Part shown: positions 58,531 to 64,000 of the stretch, piece after piece
Layout of the letters: every line of letters begins with the position of its first letter
Numbering within the stretch: the first letter of the stretch is position 1
DNA from: Isoetes taiwanensis
Lineage: Eukaryota > Streptophyta > Lycopodiopsida > Isoetales > Isoetaceae
Direction: 5' to 3'
Assembly (NCBI GenBank): GCA_021234155.1
Contig: JAJEKV010000003.1
Coordinates: 25,020,874 to 25,084,873 of the forward strand
Length of the DNA stretch: 64,000 bases
Notes under the pieces: model-generated
Database searches by the model: none
Told to the model about the DNA's origin: nothing
What the model saw: only the letters and a program-made list of their open reading frames with translations
Program-made: the position numbers and the translations under genes

Positions 58531-59568
58531 AGGCTCGAACATGCCAAGGTGGCTCCAACATGCCACCTAGGCCCCAACATGCCAAGGTGGCTCAAACATG
58601 CCATGTGGGCTCCAACATGCTACCTAGGCTCCAACATGCCACCTAGGCTAAAACATGCCACCTAGGCTCTAACATGCCAAGGTGGCTCCAACATGCCATC
58701 GTGGCTCTAACATGCCACCTAGACTCAAACATGCCAAGATGGCTCAAACATGCCACGTGGGCTCCAACATGCCACCTAGGCTCCAGCATGCCAAGGTGGC
58801 TCAAACATGCCACCTAGGCTCCAACATGACAAGGTGGCTCAAAGATGCCAAGGTGGCTCGAACATGCCACGTGGGCTCCAACATGCCACGTGGGCTCCAA
58901 CATGCCAAGGTGGCTCTAACATGCCACCTAGGCTCGAACATGCCAAGGCGGCTCCAACATGCCACCTAGGCCCCAACATGCCAAGGTGGCTCAAACATGC
59001 CATGTGGGCTCCAACATGCCACCTAGGCTAAAACATGCCACCTAGGCTCTAACATGCCACCTTGGCTCAAACATGCCAAGGTGGCTCCAACATGCCATCA
59101 TGGCTCTAACATGCCACCTAGGCTCAAACATGCCAAGGTGGCTCAAACATGCTCAAACATGCCAAGGTGGCTCAAACATGCCACATGGGCTCCAACATGC
59201 CACCTAGGCTCCAGCATGCCAAGGTGGCTCAAACATGCCACCTAGGCTCCAACAGGACAAGGTGGCTCAAAGATGCCAAGGTGGCTCAAACATGCCACGT
59301 GGGCTCCAACATGCCACCTAGGCTCCAACATGCCAAGGTGGCTCCAACATGCCACGTGGGCTCCAACATGCCAAGGTGGCTCTAACATGCCACCTAGGCT
59401 CAAACATGCCAAGGTGGCTCCAACATGACAAAATGGCTCAAACATGCCATCTAGGCTCCAAGATGCCACATGGGCTCCAACATGCCACCTATGCTCCAAC
59501 TTGCCAAGGAGGCTCAAATATGCCACGTGGGCTCTAACATGCCACCAAGGCTCCAACATGCCAAGGTG
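58531..59568. repeat. 18-bp satellite, array 1, copy B
   Basis: About 58 monomers of the same variants as at 23,641-24,714, including many CACGTG-containing units. The CACGTGGGC units here correspond to some damaged units in copy A. Confidence 0.9.
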
Positions 59569-59760
59569 AATCAAATAAGGTTTTAAGGGTCCGTCTTCTG
59601 GGATCAACACCCTCCCTCTACGTGATGACATTAAGATCCTGGTCGAATCTGACTAGGATATGGTCTCCGAAATATAAATTATGTGTGTTACTAGGTTATT
59701 GAAGGGTTTACGTTATGGAGGTCAAGTTTTAGTCAGTTGCACTTGGGACATGGTCGAGAA

Positions 59761-60060
59761 GCTCCAATGTGCCACCTAGACTCAAACATGCCAAGGTGGC
59801 TCAAACATGCCACGCAGGCTCCAACATGCCATGCAGGCTCCAACATGCCACCTAGGCTCCAACACGCCAAGGTGGCTCAAACATGCCACCTAGGCGTCAA
59901 CATGCGAAGGTGGCTCAAACATGCCACACGGGCTCCAACATGCCACCTAGGCTTCAACATGCCAAGGTGGCTCAAACATGTCATCTAGGCTCCAATATGC
60001 CACCTAGGCTCAAGCATGCCAAGGTGGCTCGAACATTCCAAGGTGGCTCAAACATGCTAG
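59761..60060. repeat. 18-bp satellite, array 2, copy B (short)
   Basis: About 17 monomers, against about 50 in copy A. Flanks on both sides are the same as in copy A, so the difference is an internal gain or loss of about 34 monomers. Confidence 0.9.
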
Positions 60061-60834
60061 GCAAAATTTGGCTAGGCTCAATTTGGCTAGGCAAAATTTT
60101 AGGAAAAATGGTATTTTTGACATGTGAAAAATGTTCAAGAAGTATCGAATATGATGGTAAGGGGCATGAAATTACTTGATCAAGAAGGTGATAAAATGTA
60201 ATAATAACAAACTCGTTAATCTATCCAACCGTATTCATAAGATCTTTGAATATTTTTCATTAATACATCTATGATATCCCAATGAGGGTTCGAAAATTAC
60301 TCGGTAAGCCCCTATGTTTGTCTAGTCCAGTTTCAAAATTGCTGGTCTGAATGTTTGGTCACCGGAAAAAATCCAGTTTAAAAAACATAGTTCAATGTAA
60401 AATCTGGCAAATTTATGTCTTGTTATATATTAAATCTGGTACACATGTTATATAGATGGCAAATTATCAGGTATAGGTTAAATATTTTTCGAACTCTAGT
60501 CCCTCTGGAGCAGAGTTTTTCTGCCTAAAAGACTGGCAGAGCAATGGCGGCGCCGCTTGGCTTCCAACAACCCTGGTTTCTTAAAAATAACGTACAGTGT
60601 AATAAGCAGGAATTCCCACCCCACCTGCCAGTGGGTTACGATGTCTCAACCTGCACTAATAAAATGAAGCATAATATAAGAAATCCTTCAATTAATTTTG
60701 ATGAAAACTCTAGAGCAACAAATAATCACTCTCGCACATTCTCATGTCAAAAATTTTAATAATCACTAACAAAAAAAATTCACAAACAAACCACGGACAA
60801 AATCATAAATATATATGCAAATTTTTAGATTGCA

Positions 60835-61033
60835 TCCAACGGCTAATATTTACCCTGCCAACGGCCTAGATTGCGATCCTCATCCCACAATCCTATTGGC
60901 TGTCGGAAAGGCTTTTGCTTTCTGAATTTGTGTTTCTGGGATGTCGATGGCAGAGCATCAGTCTTGGCGCCTAGAGTTTTGGCGCCTAGCTTCGGCGGAG
61001 ATTGGATGGCGCTCAACCTTCAGTCTTGGCGCC
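60835..61033 (+). promoter_or_regulatory. Cluster of MSA-like and E2F-like motifs, copy B
   Basis: TCCAACGGCTA at 60,835-60,845, CCAACGGCC shortly after, and three TTGGCGCC words up to 61,033, as in copy A. They lie 315-515 bases before the HD-Zip exon. Confidence 0.35.
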
Positions 61034-61347
61034 TAGAGCTTGCGCCAGCATGACCTTCCAGCATGGCATAATCTCTTCATATGTGGTTTGATCTGTGTGT
61101 TTGATCTGGGCTTGAACTGGGGTTTGATCTGTGGGTATGGATCTGTGAGCCTGCAAATACGTCATCCAAGCTTAACCTTGTCCGGTAAGGCAGGGGATCG
61201 TCTTGCGTCTACTAGCAGCATTGGCTTTTGACGAAGGAGCAGCAACAGAGCTATGGCGTCCCATTCATCTCTGTTTTGGAGTTGCGTCTTCGGTTTATGA
61301 GTCGAAGGTTACACATCTGTAGATTCTTATGTTGGTTATTTTTATAG

Positions 61348-61539
61348 GCTCAACAACAACGCCATGAGAATACTATTCTCAGGCTTGAGATTGAGAAACT
61401 CCGGCAGGATAATCTTACAATGCATGAAGCAATCCGAAAGATTTCCTGTTCTAATTGTGGCGGTCCTGCTGGTTCCCTCAGAGACATGGGTTTAGAAGAA
61501 CAGCGTCTTCGTGTGGAGAATGCTTGTTTGAAGGAAGAA
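61348..61539 (+). pseudogene. HD-Zip class IV zipper-loop-zipper exon, copy B (clean)
   Basis: Exactly 64 codons in phase 0 between TTTTATAG and GTAAGT. Residues 1-20 (AQQQRHENTILRLEIEKLRQ) form the first zipper. CSNCGGPAGSL is the redox-sensitive CXXC loop typical of HD-Zip IV. LEEQRLRVENACLKEE is the second zipper. In the family this segment dimerises the DNA-binding homeodomain. Neither the homeodomain nor the START domain is in the window, so this is a fragment or part of a gene with very distant exons. Confidence 0.85.
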
Positions 61540-61635
61540 GTAAGTATTCTCAGAACTATAAAATCGAATCTCAGTTCATTCTTTTACTTAGTTTTACTCT
61601 CTTCTAATTTCAAAACCTCTGGTGCTTATTTCCAG

Positions 61636-61753
61636 CTTGATCGAGTTGTAGCGATTCTGACCAAAACTGTTTGGCGGACCTATATCATCCGCCATTTCTA
61701 ACCCTCACCCTCCACAATATAGCGATTGGCTTGGACCGTTCGTTGGTGCTAAG
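61636..61753 (+). pseudogene. HD-Zip class IV following exon, copy B
   Basis: Same exon as 27,400-27,516. Here the start LDRVVAI is followed by a shifted stretch caused by differences at CAG/CTG-like sites (GCGATTCTGACC against GCAGTTACAGCC). Copy A is the better version. Confidence 0.7.
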
Positions 61754-62900
61754 GTTTGGCATTATCTTTTTCTTCTCATGTTTTTTATCTCTAGTCCTAG
61801 CATTACTAACTTGGATTTTTAGGCGCTTTAGGAAATGGTCTCTCAAAGCAACAAAGGATTCGGCTGGGGTTCTTCGCACCTAGAAGCTCCATTTTGTAAA
61901 CTAAAGCTTAAGAGATAGAACAGTAAGATTGGGCTACTTTTGTCTTTAAAGTAATTGACCTTGTGTTAGATTTGAGGTTGTTGTTTAAATGATAGGTGAC
62001 TCTATTTGCAGGTAGAAATCGGCGCTGTCTTATCTTGGGAATCAAAGCCGATCAAGATGCGACTACACGAATCTCATCTTTGCCTACCGACACCTGCTTG
62101 TGTATTGAAACCTTCTCTTTCGAAAAAAATGGAGCAGAGATGCTGCGAAATGAAACTAAAGGAACAAGCTATTATTAGACCAGCCTAAAAAACCTTTCTA
62201 AAATCTGTTGAAGTAATTAGAGAGCAGAAACAAGAACAATTGCTTGTTTCTTTATGTTCTATGTTTCTCATTTAAGATTCAATTTGCTTCTCAAAATACA
62301 TTCAAAATACATAAACAAGATTGTGTTTTCCTAAACAAGATTGTGTTTTCCTGTTATTTATGCAATGAGCTTGCTGTATATTTTGAATATCGATTCTTTG
62401 TGTTTTTTTTTTTAATTTTATATATATGTAGTATAGTATAGTATAATATAAACAATGGATATAAATATAAACAATAGCCAAAAACGAAAAATGGGAAGTG
62501 GTCTAAATGGGAGTAAATGTTTTTAATGTATGTCATGTGTCAACTTCTGATTAGTTATAAGGCAATAGAAACAATGTTTTTTCTACCACGTGTCCATATT
62601 TGATTAGCCAAAATGACATTTTTATATTTAAAAAGCATGCCATGTGTTGATATTTTATTGGTTAAGAGGCACAATAGAAATAACACATCGATTTTCTACA
62701 TGTCACAATAATGCTTTTCTATATGTCCTTATTAAAAAAAACAATAGTTAGTAACATTAAAAACATTAGCTAACTTTAAGTAACACATGTGGGATCTGGC
62801 TAAATAACATCTTCCTTTGACGTTGTAATTTTATTTTTCATGTGTAGTAATATCTAAACCTACGGGTGTTATTTAGAGGACAAACAACATGTGCCTCCTC

Positions 62901-63045
62901 TAAAAACAACAGTCACGAAAAAACCACGTGTAGACCATTTCTGCCAAAAAACAACAGCCACGAAAAAACCACGCGTAGACCATTTCTGCCAAAAAACAAC
63001 AATCACGAAAAAACCACGTATAGACCATTTCTGCCAAAAAACCAC
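62901..63045. repeat. 45-bp minisatellite at the end of copy B
   Basis: Three units (62,901-62,945, 62,946-62,990, 62,991-63,035) and a partial fourth. Each has ACAACANNCACGAAAAAACC, ACGNGTAGACC-like and ATTTCTGCC parts. The A/B similarity ends at 62,969, inside unit 2. Confidence 0.85.
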
Positions 63046-63186
63046 TGTCCCTTTGTGCAAATCCGGATAAACGGGCCACGTGGTCTTTTGGGGCCATTTT
63101 GATGTTGTTTTTGGCATAAAACAACACTTCCGTACAACTAAAAAACAACTGTGGACCAAAAATTGGGGTCAGTGTGAGTTACTGCA

Positions 63187-63819
63187 TTGTCCATGAAAGA
63201 AAGGTCGCTAAGAGGGAGTCTGGAGGAGTTAATGAACAGGAAAGATGTCAGAAGATTCTGCCAGGACATAGTGGAGGCACATCGGCAAGGAAAATTTAGT
63301 GGAAAACCAGCTCTTTGGGATTTTCTGAGGGACATAGCTCAAAACGTAATCAGACCAGGCCATAAAAGAAGATATAGGAAAACCACGAAGGTGTTGTTTG
63401 AAACAATTAAAATATGGGGAGGGAGAAGAATGCACAATTTTCTTTCTCTCAATTTTGCAGGTCCGAGTATGTCCACCACTATGCGCTCCACACGAGAAAG
63501 CTTCTTTTACAAGGTCGGTCTTAGGGAAGAAACATTCAAGCATCTTGCTCAGGTCTACACTCGACACATGCAACGCCAGCACTTGGATTTGGGGGGAGTT
63601 CCAGCAATTGTGGCCGAGGACAAGACCGTCATAAAGCGGGCTGTCCGTTGGATTTCGAGAGATGACTGCTTGCTTGGCTTTTATGGTAAGAAAGAAGGGC
63701 ATGTTTGCAATGGCACATTTGAGGTGTTAGTTGGCTCCAATGAAGAGGGCTACAACATCATTATGAATGCCTTCGAGGAGAATGCCATTTCGCACTATGC
63801 AAGAGTCACGCTACTGTAA
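63187..63819 (+). CDS. Unrecognised 210-residue protein or large exon
   Basis: The frame is open for 210 residues. It starts at Met 63,193 or 63,187 (MSMKERSLRGSLEELMNRKD) and is the cleanest single-copy coding stretch outside the duplication. Notable segments are KPALWDFLRDIAQNVIRPGH, VLFETIKIWGGRRMHNFLSL, GGVPAIVAEDKTVIKRAVRW and FYGKKEGHVCNGTFEVLVGS. Acidic residues in AEDKTVI and RDDCLLGFYG could be catalytic, and the composition suggests a soluble alpha/beta protein. It may belong to an uncharacterised transposon-related family, but I cannot name it. It ends next to a possible donor (TTACAG|GTCAGC), and an antisense frame faces it. Confidence 0.6.
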   Translation: MSMKERSLRGSLEELMNRKDVRRFCQDIVEAHRQGKFSGKPALWDFLRDIAQNVIRPGHKRRYRKTTKVLFETIKIWGGRRMHNFLSLNFAGPSMSTTMRSTRESFFYKVGLREETFKHLAQVYTRHMQRQHLDLGGVPAIVAEDKTVIKRAVRWISRDDCLLGFYGKKEGHVCNGTFEVLVGSNEEGYNIIMNAFEENAISHYARVTLL

Positions 63820-64000
63820 TCTGCAAGGTTACAGGTCAGCACATTCCCATTGGTATCTACCTTCTTTTCTAACTCTTGCCAAATGTGCTCTTGCTTAGCA
63901 TGTGCTGCAGGAAACAAGAGGGTAGTGGCAGCTTGAAACTCAAAAATATGATTGAGAGCAGAGGCACTCTCCAATAAGTCTGCCCCGTCATAGGCTCTTT
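63800..64000 (-). other. Antisense open frame running off the window
   Basis: The minus strand is open from 64,000 to about 63,800 and reads RAYDGADLLESASALNHIFE, then FPAAHAKQEHIWQELEKKVD and NGNVLTCNLADYSS. It looks coding. It overlaps the last residues of the plus-strand ORF tail to tail. It is incomplete at the window edge, and no family was recognised. Confidence 0.4.

Larger units (their letters stand above)
34968..62969. repeat. Copy B of the tandem duplication
   Basis: This is the second copy, in the same orientation as 1-28,734. It carries the same elements in the same order. Where the copies differ, sometimes A and sometimes B has the damaged version, so neither is simply the older one. 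The best gene models come from reading both together. The copy ends at 62,969 in the second unit of a 45-bp minisatellite, after which a third unit and unique sequence follow. Confidence 0.95.

Noticed and set aside
1-62969. The two copies as giant LTRs of one element
   Set aside because: The copies contain complete nested elements with their own LTRs and target duplications; no retroelement has 28-kb LTRs, and the unit boundaries lack TG...CA ends.
1-62969. Differences between copies explained by C-to-T deamination or RIP-like mutation
   Set aside because: Most changes turn CAG/CTG into CGG, CG or CAAAG with small insertions or deletions, not into TAG, TTG or CAA, and they are confined to patches.

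Overview
This window is nuclear DNA of a land plant. The evidence is an HD-Zip class IV leucine-zipper/loop exon pair, a plant-style receptor-like kinase with a GC-AG or GT-AG intron, Ty3/gypsy elements of plant type (one with a Tat-like layout and one chromovirus), and almost no gene-dense sequence. The DIRS-like reverse transcriptase debris and an L1-like LINE with an ORF1 domain would fit a seed-free plant such as a fern, lycophyte or bryophyte, but the sequence does not settle the clade.

The dominant structure is a head-to-tail repeat with a period of about 34.2-35.0 kb. Positions 1-28,734 (copy A) are collinear with 34,968-62,969 (copy B). Only 28,735-34,967 and 62,970-64,000 appear once here; 28,735-34,967 is the start of the second unit, whose counterpart in the first unit lies before the window. 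Large stretches of A and B are identical. The differences sit in discrete patches, are almost all at CAG/CTG trinucleotides, and corrupt one copy at a time. I read this as a base-calling or consensus artefact at methylated CHG cytosines, so many apparent frameshifts here are probably not biological. The one clear biological difference is the length of an 18-bp satellite.

Order within a unit: (1) a 5'-truncated Tat-like Ty3/gypsy element (29,143-39,705) with tRNA-Asp-like primer site, gag with zinc knuckles, protease, reverse transcriptase, RNase H, integrase, an extra sense ORF with a coiled coil, polypurine tract and 3' LTR; copy A shows only its tail from base 1. (2) Three fragments of a DIRS-like retroelement. 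Between the first two lie the exons of an unrecognised gene with a duplicated exon-intron block. (3) An antisense chromovirus whose gag is split by a 651-bp hAT-like MITE, with a complete 5' LTR and a 155-bp remnant of the 3' LTR. (4) An antisense L1-like LINE fragment (ORF1 and endonuclease). (5) A threefold 150-180 bp tandem repeat and a coiled-coil ORF. (6) An unrecognised plus-strand coding region. (7) An antisense receptor-like kinase with three cysteine modules in its ectodomain. (8) Two arrays of the 18-bp satellite directly upstream of the kinase. (9) HD-Zip IV exons preceded by MSA-like and E2F-like motifs. (10) A 45-bp minisatellite in which the duplication junction falls. After it, 63,187-63,819 encodes an unrecognised 210-residue protein facing an antisense open frame that runs off the window.

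No rRNA, CRISPR or complete canonical tRNA gene was seen. Most of the window is transposon debris. The gene-like content is the receptor kinase, the HD-Zip IV exons and the unrecognised coding regions at 5.9-7.2 kb, 21.0-21.7 kb and 63.2 kb (plus the B equivalents).
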